From contig DATIBR010000119.1 in assembly GCA_035457425.1 (NCBI GenBank), positions 1 through 46,672 of the forward strand: a stretch of 46,672 bases of DNA, given 5' to 3'. A program made the position numbers and the translations under genes. The stretch is from Terriglobales bacterium. Its GTDB lineage: Bacteria; Acidobacteriota; Terriglobia; Terriglobales; Acidobacteriaceae. The notes under the pieces are model-generated. The model was not told the origin of the DNA, searched no databases, and saw only the letters and a list, made by a program, of their open reading frames with translations. This document shows positions 16,837-24,797 of this stretch, piece after piece (the first letter of the stretch is position 1; every line of letters begins with the position of its first letter).

Positions 16837-17172
16837 TTACTGAGGTCTGGTGAAATCGAAGGCCACGACCTGGGTCGTCTCTTCGCCGGCCGGCTCGAAT
16901 TTCCATTTCTTCACGGCTTCCATGGCGGAATCGATCAGGAGCGGATGGCCACCGACCGCCTTGGCACTCTTCACCGTGCCGGCGGGCGTGATCACGACCT
17001 CGATCTTGACCGTCCCCGAAACGTTCATGCGCTTGGCGAGCTCGGGATACGCAGGCGCTACTTTACTCTTCGCTTTGCGGTCCTCCGCCAACGCGTTCGG
17101 GGTCGCCGCTGCCAGAACCGCCGAGGCCAGCACTCCCAGGGCTACCCACTTCTTGAGTCTGTCAAAAGACAC
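16837..17172 (-). CDS. Secreted stand-alone TonB_C-domain protein
   Basis: A 111-residue protein with a cleavable signal peptide (WVALGVLASAVLAAATPNALA, then EDRKAK). Its one domain is TonB C-terminal-like: YPELAKRMNVSGTVKIEVVITPAGTVKSAKAVGGHPLLIDSAMEAVKKWKFEP in short overlapping blocks. It lacks the Pro-rich spacer and the uncleaved anchor of energy-transducing TonB, so it is probably a periplasmic protein rather than a transducer. The GTG start has GGAGGAG 5 nt upstream. It is the first gene of chemosensory operon 1, 32 nt before the MCP and downstream of the sigma-54 promoter at 17209-17224. A ligand-binding or envelope-sensing accessory role for the MCP is inference. Confidence 0.8.
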   Translation of the reverse strand: MSFDRLKKWVALGVLASAVLAAATPNALAEDRKAKSKVAPAYPELAKRMNVSGTVKIEVVITPAGTVKSAKAVGGHPLLIDSAMEAVKKWKFEPAGEETTQVVAFDFTRPQ

Positions 17173-17208
17173 AGCTCCTCCTAAACGGCATACGCCGGAG
17201 GGAACAAG

Positions 17209-17224
17209 TGCAATGTTGCTGCCA
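17209..17224 (-). promoter_or_regulatory. Sigma-54 promoter of chemosensory operon 1
   Basis: On the minus strand the sequence reads TGGCAGCAACATTGCA. It has the invariant GG and GC separated by exactly 10 nt, with a good -24 (TGGCA) and -12 (TTGCA). The predicted start near 17197 leaves a ~25-nt leader containing the GGAGGAG ribosome binding site. Confidence 0.8.
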
Positions 17225-17330
17225 TCGGAGACGGTCGGGGAGCGCCGGCCACAAATTTAATAACCGTCGTTGAATCAATAGATTAGCGATGATGCGCGGG
17301 AAGTTCGTCGGTGAGGTGACGCGCGAGGGA

Positions 17331-17376
17331 GTCTCATTGGGCGGTGGATAACGGGCTACCCGTCTCAGCGTGAGAC
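17331..17376. promoter_or_regulatory. Activator site (UAS): GTCTCAgcgTGAGAC plus half-site
   Basis: GTCTCAGCGTGAGAC (17362-17376; flanking C and G extend the arms to 7) is a perfect inverted repeat. A half-site GTCTCA lies at 17331-17336. The full site is about 140 bp upstream of the -24 element at 17224, the usual range for sigma-54 activators. It lies in the divergent gap, so it could also affect the kinase operon. Confidence 0.75.
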
Positions 17377-17427
17377 GAAAGCGTGTCCGGCGATGTTTAT
17401 TACTCGGTTAACGGGAGGACTTATTTC

Positions 17428-17504
17428 TTGACTCATTTTGAGAATCCACATAAGTTTCAGGTTCTCCCCCAACAATCGAGCCCGTCTCACCGATGCCCGT
17501 CTCA
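17428..17504 (+). promoter_or_regulatory. Possible sigma-70 promoter and half-sites at the kinase start
   Basis: TTGACT (17428-17433) and a weak TAAGTT (17451-17456) with a 17-bp spacer could drive the kinase operon; no GG-N10-GC element faces this way. Two direct copies of CCCGTCTCA (half-sites GTCTCA at 17484-17489 and 17499-17504, 15 bp apart) flank the ATG at 17493. That suggests autorepression. Confidence 0.4.
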
Positions 17505-20500
17505 GGCAGAACGACCGCCGATGCCGCCGCGCCCGTCTTCCAGGAGGCGTTGCTGCGTTTCTCCGCGGCGGTGGCGGAGGGCGGCGACTTCCAGCGGCTG
17601 ATCCGATTGTTCTGCGAGTCGGCGAAAGAGATCTTCGAAGTCTCGGGCGCCTACTACTGGCGACTGGACGAGAACGAGCGCCTTGTCGCGGTCGACGCCG
17701 AAGGGCGGATGGCGGCGGAGTTCCTGGCGGCGACGCTGGAGCTGCACGAGAGCGCGGTCGCGACGGAAGCGGTGCGCGACCGGCGCACGGTCTTCGTGAA
17801 TGACGTGGTTGCCGAGCGCTATCCGATGGCCGGACGCTTCGGTGCGCGCGCGATGCTGGCCGCCCCGCTGGTGGTGAGCGGGGAAGTCGTGGGCGTCACG
17901 GTGCTGCTGCACGACGGCAGGGGCGACTACTTCAACGAAGACCTCGCCGCGAAGGCGACGATCCTGGCGACGCAGCTCGGCAGCATGGCCGAGATCGCGC
18001 GGCTGCGCGAGTCGTCGTTGGAAGAGCGCGAGCGCGCGGTGCAGCTCATCGAGCTGACGCAGGCGCTGCAGTCCAGCCTGGACCCGGCCACCATCCACCA
18101 ACTGCTGGTGACGCGGGTCCGCGATCTGTTCGGCGCGGCGCTGGTAGCCCTCTACCTGCCGGAAGAGAAGACGCTGTTCCCGAAGGCGGTGACGGCCGAC
18201 GGTCCTCCGAGCCTGGCGGCGGCGCAGGCGGAGACCCTGGCGCATGCGGGAGGGGAGCGGCTCGCGGCCACGACGGGCAGCGAATTGCCGGCGGCGATCC
18301 GGTTCGACCGCGGGCTGCGCAGCGGCGCCGTGCCCTTTGAAGAGGCATTGGCGGTGCGCATCCGGACCGCGCGCGACTACGGCGTGCTGCTGGTGTGTTT
18401 CGCGCCCGGGGCGCAGGTGCGCGGGCGCGCGTTCCGGCTGCTCGGGTCGCTGGCGAACTCGGTCGGCCTGATCCTGGCGAACGCGGAACTGTATTCGACG
18501 ACCGAGCAGCATCGCAGCAGAGCCGAGAACCTGGTGAAGCTGGCGCTGGAGCTGAGCTCGTCGCTGAACCTGCCGGGATTCGTGCAGAGCTTCAGCTTGC
18601 GGGCGGCGGCGATGCTGGGGGCGCGCGGCGCCGGCCTGGTGCTGGCGCAGGGCAGCGCGCTGGAGACGATATTCCTGAAGACCGAGGCAGGCGACGATCG
18701 GGGATTGCCGCGGCAGCTGAGCGCCGCGATGGGGCAGCACGCGGCGAACCGCACGGAATCGATCGCGGCGGGCCGCGCGGCGGAGCTGCTGGGACCCAAG
18801 CTGGCGGCCGCCTTGCGCTGGAGCGATGCTTGCGTGGTGCGGCTCGTCGGCGCTTCCAACGAGTTCCTCGGCTACCTTTGCCTGGGCGACCTGAGGCGCA
18901 CCTGGTCGGAGGAAGACCGCGAGCTGCTGCGCGCGATCGCGGGACACGTTTCGGTGGCGCTCGAGAATTCGCGCCTGTTCACGCGCATCGCGCAATCAAA
19001 CAAGCAGTGGGCGGAGATCTTCGACGCGATCTCCGACTTCATCGTGGTGCACGACCACGCGAACCGCGTGCTGCGCGTGAACCGGTCGCTGGCCGAGTAC
19101 CTGGGCGGGCAGCCGTCGGAGCTGATCGGGGTGGGCATGCGGGCGCTCGGCTCCATCACGGCGGGGTCCTCGGAGCTGCCGTGCCCGTTCTGCCGCGCCG
19201 GCATGGAATCGGCGGATGAATACATCCATCCGGTGCAGGAGCGCACGTACCTGGTCTCGACTTCGCGCATGCGCGGGGCGCTGAACGAAGGCACGCAGAC
19301 CATTCACGTGCTGAAAGACATCACCGAGCGCCGCGAGGTCGAGCGGCGTTACCGCGAGCTGTTCGACAACACGCAGGAAGGCATCTTCTTCTCGACGCCG
19401 GAAGGGCGGTTCCTCGAGGTCAACGACGCGCTCGTGCGGATGCTGGGGTATGCGTCACGCCAGGAGCTGCTCGAGCTCGATATCTCCTCGCGGCTCTACC
19501 TGCATCCCGACGACCGCGAGCGCTTCCGCAAAGCCATCGAAGAGCGGGGCATGGTGCGCAACTACCAGGAGGTGCTGCGGCGCAAGGACGGCACGCTGGT
19601 GCACACCCTGCAGAACAGCTTCGCGGTGCGCGATTCGAGCGGCAAAGTGACGCAGTACCGCGGGATGATCCTCGACATCACCGAACTGAAGACATTCCAG
19701 TCGCAGCTGCTGCACGAGCGCGATTTCAACAGCAAGATCCTGAACAACACGCAGAGCATGATCCTGGTGTCGGACACCGCCGGGCTGATCAGCTACGCGA
19801 ACCGGCGGTGCTTCGATTCCGGGGGCTTCAAGGAGAGCGAGCTGCTGGGCAACCGGCTGGTGGACCTGGTCGCGCCCTCGCGCCGCAAGAAGTTCGAAGA
19901 GGCGTTCGACGCGGTCATCGGCGGGCAGCAGGTCGACAACCTGGAGCTTCCGATCCAGCGCGCGAGCGGGAAGCTCGGGCACTTCTCGGTGAACCTGAGC
20001 CCGATGCGGGACGAGCAGTCGAACGTGACCAGCATCGTGGCCGTGATGACGGACATCACCGACGCGGCGCTGCTGAACGCGAAGCTGGTGCACGCGGAAA
20101 AGATGGCGGCGGTCGGACAGCTCGTCTCGGGCGTGGCACACGAGGTCAACAATCCGCTGACGGCCATCCTGGGATTCGCGGACCTGATGCTGGAGCAGCA
20201 GGAGATCCCGGATTCCGCGAAGAAGGACCTGCAGATCATCGTGCAGGAGGCGCAGCGCACGCGGCAGATCGTGCAGAACCTGCTGAGCTTCGCGCGCCAG
20301 ACGCCGGCGGAGCGCAAGCCGGTCGACCTCAACGAGATCCTGCGCCGCACGCTGAAGCTGCGGGCCTACGACTTCTCCAGCCACGGCATGGACGTGGTCG
20401 AGCGCTACGACGAGAAGCTGCCGGCGGTGATGGGGGACGCGCACCAGCTGCAGCAGGTGTTCCTGAACATCGTGAACAACGCGTACGACGCGGTGCGCGA

Positions 20501-20792
20501 GGCCGACCGCCGCGGCCGCATCGAAGTGGTGACGGCGAAGGTGAACGGCAGCGGCGTCGAGGTGCGGTTCATCGACAACGGTACCGGCATCGCGCATCCC
20601 GACCGCATCTTCGATCCGTTCTTCACGACCAAGGAAGTGGGCAAGGGGACCGGGCTGGGGCTGAGCATCTGCTACGGGATCCTGCGCGAGCACGGCGGCG
20701 AGATCGGGTGCCAGAACAACGGCGAGCAGCCGGGCGCGACGTTCATCCTGCGGCTGCCGGTGGCCGCAAAGGTCGAAGGAGCGTACGCATGA
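17493..20792 (+). CDS. Soluble NtrB-like sensor histidine kinase, 3 GAF + 3 PAS domains
   Basis: A 1099-residue kinase without membrane segments. Three GAF-like regions (~15-175, ~185-335, ~345-500) are followed by three PAS domains (~505-612, ~615-735, ~740-860). The first PAS contains a CPFC pair (564-567) that might bind metal or be redox-active. HisKA has H883 in GVAHEVNNPLTAILG. The ATPase domain has the N-box IVNNAYDA (~994), DNGTGI (~1028) and GTGLGLSICYG (~1052). The H-box is of NtrB type, fitting a partner sigma-54 activator. The ATG at 17493 has no clear ribosome binding site but no earlier start fits. Its stop overlaps the next gene (ATGA). The signal is cytoplasmic and unknown. 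Confidence 0.92.
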   Translation: MPVSGRTTADAAAPVFQEALLRFSAAVAEGGDFQRLIRLFCESAKEIFEVSGAYYWRLDENERLVAVDAEGRMAAEFLAATLELHESAVATEAVRDRRTVFVNDVVAERYPMAGRFGARAMLAAPLVVSGEVVGVTVLLHDGRGDYFNEDLAAKATILATQLGSMAEIARLRESSLEERERAVQLIELTQALQSSLDPATIHQLLVTRVRDLFGAALVALYLPEEKTLFPKAVTADGPPSLAAAQAETLAHAGGERLAATTGSELPAAIRFDRGLRSGAVPFEEALAVRIRTARDYGVLLVCFAPGAQVRGRAFRLLGSLANSVGLILANAELYSTTEQHRSRAENLVKLALELSSSLNLPGFVQSFSLRAAAMLGARGAGLVLAQGSALETIFLKTEAGDDRGLPRQLSAAMGQHAANRTESIAAGRAAELLGPKLAAALRWSDACVVRLVGASNEFLGYLCLGDLRRTWSEEDRELLRAIAGHVSVALENSRLFTRIAQSNKQWAEIFDAISDFIVVHDHANRVLRVNRSLAEYLGGQPSELIGVGMRALGSITAGSSELPCPFCRAGMESADEYIHPVQERTYLVSTSRMRGALNEGTQTIHVLKDITERREVERRYRELFDNTQEGIFFSTPEGRFLEVNDALVRMLGYASRQELLELDISSRLYLHPDDRERFRKAIEERGMVRNYQEVLRRKDGTLVHTLQNSFAVRDSSGKVTQYRGMILDITELKTFQSQLLHERDFNSKILNNTQSMILVSDTAGLISYANRRCFDSGGFKESELLGNRLVDLVAPSRRKKFEEAFDAVIGGQQVDNLELPIQRASGKLGHFSVNLSPMRDEQSNVTSIVAVMTDITDAALLNAKLVHAEKMAAVGQLVSGVAHEVNNPLTAILGFADLMLEQQEIPDSAKKDLQIIVQEAQRTRQIVQNLLSFARQTPAERKPVDLNEILRRTLKLRAYDFSSHGMDVVERYDEKLPAVMGDAHQLQQVFLNIVNNAYDAVREADRRGRIEVVTAKVNGSGVEVRFIDNGTGIAHPDRIFDPFFTTKEVGKGTGLGLSICYGILREHGGEIGCQNNGEQPGATFILRLPVAAKVEGAYA

Positions 20793-21187
20793 CGACGAAA
20801 GCCGCGGGTGGAAAGCTGCCGGTACTGGTCGTCGAGGACGAGCCGTCGGTCATGTCGTTCCTGCAGGCCGCGCTGGAGCGCAAGGGCTACAGCGTGGTGA
20901 AGGCGACCTCCGGGGTGGAGGCGCTGAAGTTGCTGGCGAGGGGCGAGTTCCTGGGCGTGATCACCGACATGCGCACGCCGGGCGGGGTGAGCGGCGCCGA
21001 CGTGCACGCGTGGGTGAAAGCGAACCGGCCGCAGCTTGCCGACCGCGTGATCCTGGTGACCGGCGACACCGTGAATGAAGAGACCGTGGCGATCCTGCGC
21101 AACACACAAGCGCCGGTCGTGGAGAAGCCGTTCCGCGTGCAGCAGTTGCTGCAGGTGGTCGAGCAGATCCTGGGGAAGGCAGTATGA
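20789..21187 (+). CDS. Single-domain response regulator
   Basis: A 132-residue receiver: acidic residues in VVEDEPS (15-18), acceptor D60 in GVITDMRTPGGVSG, T in VTGDT, K in VVEKPFR. There is no output domain. Start and stop overlap the kinase and the sigma-54 activator by 4 nt each (ATGA), so the three are co-translated. It may act as a phosphate sink or relay step between the kinase and the activator. Confidence 0.9.
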   Translation: MTTKAAGGKLPVLVVEDEPSVMSFLQAALERKGYSVVKATSGVEALKLLARGEFLGVITDMRTPGGVSGADVHAWVKANRPQLADRVILVTGDTVNEETVAILRNTQAPVVEKPFRVQQLLQVVEQILGKAV

Positions 21188-22632
21188 CTGAAGATTTTCG
21201 CGTCCGTTTTCTGATCGTGGATGACCAGCAGAGCATCCGCAAGCTGTGCATGACCATCGGGAGTTCGCTGGGCTTCGTGTGCGCGGAGGCGGAGAGCGCG
21301 GAAGACGCGCTCGCGCACCTGGAGTCGAACGCCGCCGACATCGTGCTGGTCGACCTGAAGATGGCCAACATGGGCGGCCTGGAGTTCCTCGACACGCTCA
21401 AGAAGATGCTGCCGCGCACGGAAGTGGCGATCATGACCGGCTATGGCTCGGTCGAGACGGCGGTGCAGGCGATGAAACTGGGCGCCTATGACTACATCAC
21501 CAAGCCGTTCCGCGTGGAGGAGATGAAGCTGGTGCTGCAGCGAATGGCGGAGAAGGTCCGGCTGGTGGCGGAGAACCAGTTTTTGCTGGAGCAGGTCCGC
21601 ACGCAGATGGAGCTGAACGGGATCGTCGGGACGTCGGCGCGGATCCAAGACGTGCTGCGGATGGTCGCGCGGCTGAAAGACACGCGCACGCCGGTGCTCA
21701 TCACGGGCGAGAGCGGGACGGGCAAGGAACTGGTGGCGCGCGCCATCCACTTCGGCGGCGTGTACGCGAAGCGCCCGTTCGTCGCGGTGGATTGCGGGTC
21801 GCTGGTGCCGACGCTGATCGAGAGCGAGCTGTTCGGCTACGAGAAGGGCGCGTTCACCGGCGCGCTGCGCACCAAGGCCGGCCTGTTCCAGGCGGCGGAC
21901 GGCGGCACCATCTTCCTGGACGAGATCGGCGAGCTGCCGATGGAGATGCAGGCCAAGCTGCTGCGCGTGCTGCAGGAGAAAGAGGTGCGTCCGGTCGGCA
22001 GCAACCAGAAGATCCGCGTGGATGTGCGCGTGATCGCGGCGACCAACCGCGATCTGGAGACCGCGTACAAGAACGGGACGTTCCGCAAAGACCTTTACTT
22101 CCGCCTGAACGTGGTCACGCTGCACCTCGCGGCGTTGCGGGAGCGGAAGTCCGATATCCCGACGCTGGTGCGGTGGTTCCTGGGCCGGTTGGCGCCCAAC
22201 CTCGGCATCCAGGTATCCAACGCGGCGATGAATTGCCTGCTCAATTACGAGTGGCCGGGGAACGTGCGCGAGCTGGAGAACTGCATCGAGCGCGCGGTCG
22301 CGCTGGGGAACGAGACGCTGATCGACGTCCGCGACCTGCCGCCGGCGATCCAGGCGGCCAGCACCATGCCACTGGCCTCCCACTTGGGCAGGGAAAAGAC
22401 GGCATCGATCTCCGCTCGTGGGGCAGTCAACGCCAGCGAGCCCGGGATGCCGTCGATGGATCTGGAGGAGATGGAGCGCGCCACCATCCAGCGTGTGTTC
22501 GACCAGGTCGGCGGCGACAAGAACCTGGCCCGGGAGATCCTCGGCATCAGCCGGGCGACCCTATATAGAAAGATCAAGCGGTACAACATCCGGGTCGGAG
22601 CGCAGGCGGAGAGCGCGGTCGCCAGCCACTAG
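21184..22632 (+). CDS. NtrC-family sigma-54 transcriptional activator
   Basis: A 482-residue activator. The receiver has D57 in [13 protein letters not shown] and K in ITKPFRVEE. The AAA+ domain has Walker A GESGTGKE (175-182), the sigma-54 contact loop GAFTGA (222-227), Walker B GTIFLDE (241-247) and arginine-finger region [11 protein letters not shown]. The C-terminal Fis-type HTH is at ~435-472 ([21 protein letters not shown]). All parts needed to remodel sigma-54 holoenzyme are present. Three sigma-54 promoters with a shared inverted repeat lie nearby (17.2, 22.7 and 25.6 kb), so it is the likely regulator of both chemosensory operons and the PilZ unit. Confidence 0.94.
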   Translation: MTEDFRVRFLIVDDQQSIRKLCMTIGSSLGFVCAEAESAEDALAHLESNAADIVLVDLKMANMGGLEFLDTLKKMLPRTEVAIMTGYGSVETAVQAMKLGAYDYITKPFRVEEMKLVLQRMAEKVRLVAENQFLLEQVRTQMELNGIVGTSARIQDVLRMVARLKDTRTPVLITGESGTGKELVARAIHFGGVYAKRPFVAVDCGSLVPTLIESELFGYEKGAFTGALRTKAGLFQAADGGTIFLDEIGELPMEMQAKLLRVLQEKEVRPVGSNQKIRVDVRVIAATNRDLETAYKNGTFRKDLYFRLNVVTLHLAALRERKSDIPTLVRWFLGRLAPNLGIQVSNAAMNCLLNYEWPGNVRELENCIERAVALGNETLIDVRDLPPAIQAASTMPLASHLGREKTASISARGAVNASEPGMPSMDLEEMERATIQRVFDQVGGDKNLAREILGISRATLYRKIKRYNIRVGAQAESAVASH

Positions 22633-22637
22633 CGGCC

Positions 22638-22659
22638 TGAGACTGTTTCAGAGTGAGAC
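22638..22659. promoter_or_regulatory. Activator site (UAS): GTTTCAgagTGAGAC plus half-site
   Basis: GTTTCAGAGTGAGAC (22645-22659) is the same inverted repeat with one mismatch. An extra TGAGAC half-site lies at 22638-22643. It sits just after the activator's stop codon and 73 bp upstream of the -24 element at 22732. Confidence 0.65.
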
Positions 22660-22731
22660 GGATGGGGGTCTTTTTCCACCAAGGGCCACCGCGAGTCCAT
22701 TCATAATCAATCACTTACGGCTACGTTGGTT

Positions 22732-22747
22732 TGGCCGTCCCCGTGCA
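22732..22747 (+). promoter_or_regulatory. Sigma-54 promoter of the PilZ-like unit
   Basis: TGGCCGTCCCCGTGCA has GG and GC 10 nt apart, with TGGC and TGCA at the right places; the -12 part is weaker than at the other two promoters. Transcription would start near 22759, leaving a ~120-nt leader before the gene at 22882. I see no ORF or clear structure in that leader. Confidence 0.6.
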
Positions 22748-22881
22748 TTTCCCTTAGACGTCTTATCACGCCTTCGCAGCGTTCGAGAGGAGAACCGGCC
22801 CTCGGACGGGAGTGAGAGACGCAACTTGGCCTCTTTCTGGAACGTCCCTTCCCCCGGGCGTCGTCCAAAACCAGGAGAGAG

Positions 22882-23247
22882 GTGCGAGGAAGATTCGTGG
22901 GACAGCATGTCGCGGTTGCGTCATCGACTGCGGGCGAAGGCTCCGTGGCGCGCCTGGCGCAATTCTTTCCTGAAGCGGTCGCGGTGCGCATCCCGGTGCG
23001 GATCACCGGGACGGGCCACCGTGGTCGGGAGCTTTCCGAGCAGACGCTGATCGAGTACGGCACGGCGCAAGAGGTTCTGTTCGCCTCGAGCCAGCCGCTG
23101 GAGTTCGAGGAGCGGCTGCGACTGGAGAACGCCGACGGCAGCCTGCGCGCGGAGGCGGCTGTCGTCGCAGTGCAATATCACAACGGACGAACGGCCGTGG
23201 CGGCGCGGTTCACCGCGAAGCCGGCGAATTGGATCATCCAGCCATGA
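22882..23247 (+). CDS. PilZ-like domain protein
   Basis: A 121-residue protein. AVRIPVRITGTGHRGRELSE, then EYGTAQEVLFASSQPLEF and LRAEAAVVAVQYHNGRTAVAARF follow the beta-barrel pattern of short PilZ proteins. The c-di-GMP ligands (RxxxR and [DN]-x-S-x-x-G) are not intact, so it is probably a non-binding or divergent member. GTG 22882 has GGAG about 6 nt upstream; GTG 22897 with GAGGA upstream is an equally possible start (116 aa). Its stop overlaps the next start (ATGA). It is the first gene of a three-gene unit behind a sigma-54 promoter. The fold call is tentative. Confidence 0.6.
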   Translation: MRGRFVGQHVAVASSTAGEGSVARLAQFFPEAVAVRIPVRITGTGHRGRELSEQTLIEYGTAQEVLFASSQPLEFEERLRLENADGSLRAEAAVVAVQYHNGRTAVAARFTAKPANWIIQP

Positions 23248-24797
23248 GCACCGCAACCGCAACAGCACAAACGAACGAGATTGCCGCGCAGTGGCGACTC
23301 GCGCGGCAGATTTACCCGGTGTACGCGGCTGCCATCCGGCAGCACGGCGTGGCGCTCGAGCCCTCGCGCGACCTCGAGTACCCGGTGGACCGGAACGAGC
23401 CCGAGGCCATCGCGCGCGTGCAAGAGTGGTTCGCGAGCGCGGACAAGAAGGTCGAGGTCTGGCACCTGCGGCAGGTGCTCCAGACCTCGGAAGTCTCGAC
23501 CGAGCCGGTATTGCGAGCGCTGGTCGCACGTTTTCTCGAGCAGGAAGAGCGGAGCGACAGCGACCGCGACAAGGTCGATTTTCTGCTGGCGCAGTATTTC
23601 TTCCAGTGCGCGCCGGCGAAGCTGCACCAGACTGAGCCGACGCTGGATGACGTGGCCGAGGTCCTGGGGCCGGTGCTCGGGGAGTCCATCCCGGAGGCGC
23701 CGAGCTGGCTGGCGCCGCTCGATGAGGTACTGGCGGAGCTGAAGCAGTGCGAATCGCTCAGCGACATGCTGGAGCGGAACCTGCTGGCCCGCGCGCGGAA
23801 ACTCAAGACGGAATCCGGACCGAAGTTCTTCGGCTCGAGCGCGCTGCTCACCTTCACGCGCTTCAACATCCTGGTGCGCGGAGCGTTCGTGCGGCTGATC
23901 CAGGGAGACCTGCACGCCATCCGCTTTGCCTTGCACGCGCTCGAACAGCGCGGCCAAGCGATGTTCGACTGCTCGAGCGTCGGTCTCGGCAAGCAGGAGA
24001 CCTCCGATCACTTGCGCCAGTTCTGCCACGAATGGAAGGCGCTGTTCCGCCGGCAGTACAGCTCCGGCCAGTCGTTCCAGCAGTTGATCAAGCTGCGGGA
24101 ACTGCTGGAGGCCGCTCTGGAAGCGCCTGCGCCGGTGGTGGCCGAGGCTGAGCCGGAACCGCAGCCCGAGCCCGTTGCGGAGAGCAAGCCCGACCCGGCG
24201 CCGGCGCCGGCCGAGGTCCAGGCCGAAGAACCGGTGGCGGACGCCAAGCGTCCGCCGGTGCCGCCCATTGTGCAGGTGGAAGTGGCGGCGGCCTACACGG
24301 CGCCGGCAAAGCCCGCGCCGGTGAAGATCGGCAGCAAGCCATTGCCGCCGCAGCCGAAGGCAGTCGCGGCGCCGACCGACGTGGACGGCTGCCTGGAGCT
24401 GATCGCCGAACAGCTGTTCCGCGACAGCGCGAAGAAGAGCACGGCGGTGACCGCGGTGACGGTCGCGGGCCACAAGCTGATGCTGTCGTCGTGGGAGGTC
24501 ACCGCGTTCGTGGAGGGCGGCGACGATGTGTCGGACGCGCTGCAGCGCGCGGTCGCGGCGCGGGCGTTGCTGTCGCGCGCGGTCGAAGAGCGCAAGGCCG
24601 GCAAGCCGCTCGATGCCGGACCGATGCTGGCGGCCGCGCACCAGGAAGCGGCGGCGCTGCAGGCGCAGATCGCGCACGCGAAAGAGAAGAAGAACATCGA
24701 TGGCGCCGTCAACCTGGCCGCGAGCGCGCGCCGCTTGATCGGCCTGATGGAAGAGATGGAGCACGGTCCAAAACCCCCGCAACGGAGCGCGCAGTGA
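23244..24797 (+). CDS. Unrecognised two-part helical protein with Pro/Ala/Glu linker
   Basis: A 517-residue soluble protein I cannot assign. Residues ~1-290 are helix-rich and rather acidic (AAQWRLARQIYPVYAAAIRQ, VEVWHLRQVLQTSEVSTEPV, FCHEWKALFRRQYSSGQSFQ). Residues ~291-385 are a low-complexity Pro/Ala/Glu linker (AEAEPEPQPEPVAESKPDP). Residues ~390-517 form a second helical part (VDGCLELIAEQLFRDSAKKS, AHAKEKKNIDGAVNLAASAR). It has no signal peptide or membrane segment. Both ends overlap neighbours by 4 nt (ATGA, GTGA), so it is made together with the PilZ-like and DHp proteins. Context suggests a scaffold or adaptor of the chemosensory machinery; this is inference. Confidence 0.75.
   Translation: MSTATATAQTNEIAAQWRLARQIYPVYAAAIRQHGVALEPSRDLEYPVDRNEPEAIARVQEWFASADKKVEVWHLRQVLQTSEVSTEPVLRALVARFLEQEERSDSDRDKVDFLLAQYFFQCAPAKLHQTEPTLDDVAEVLGPVLGESIPEAPSWLAPLDEVLAELKQCESLSDMLERNLLARARKLKTESGPKFFGSSALLTFTRFNILVRGAFVRLIQGDLHAIRFALHALEQRGQAMFDCSSVGLGKQETSDHLRQFCHEWKALFRRQYSSGQSFQQLIKLRELLEAALEAPAPVVAEAEPEPQPEPVAESKPDPAPAPAEVQAEEPVADAKRPPVPPIVQVEVAAAYTAPAKPAPVKIGSKPLPPQPKAVAAPTDVDGCLELIAEQLFRDSAKKSTAVTAVTVAGHKLMLSSWEVTAFVEGGDDVSDALQRAVAARALLSRAVEERKAGKPLDAGPMLAAAHQEAAALQAQIAHAKEKKNIDGAVNLAASARRLIGLMEEMEHGPKPPQRSAQ

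Noticed and set aside
17380-17490. Sigma-54 promoter for the kinase operon
   Set aside because: No GG-N10-GC arrangement on the plus strand here; only a weak sigma-70-like pair.
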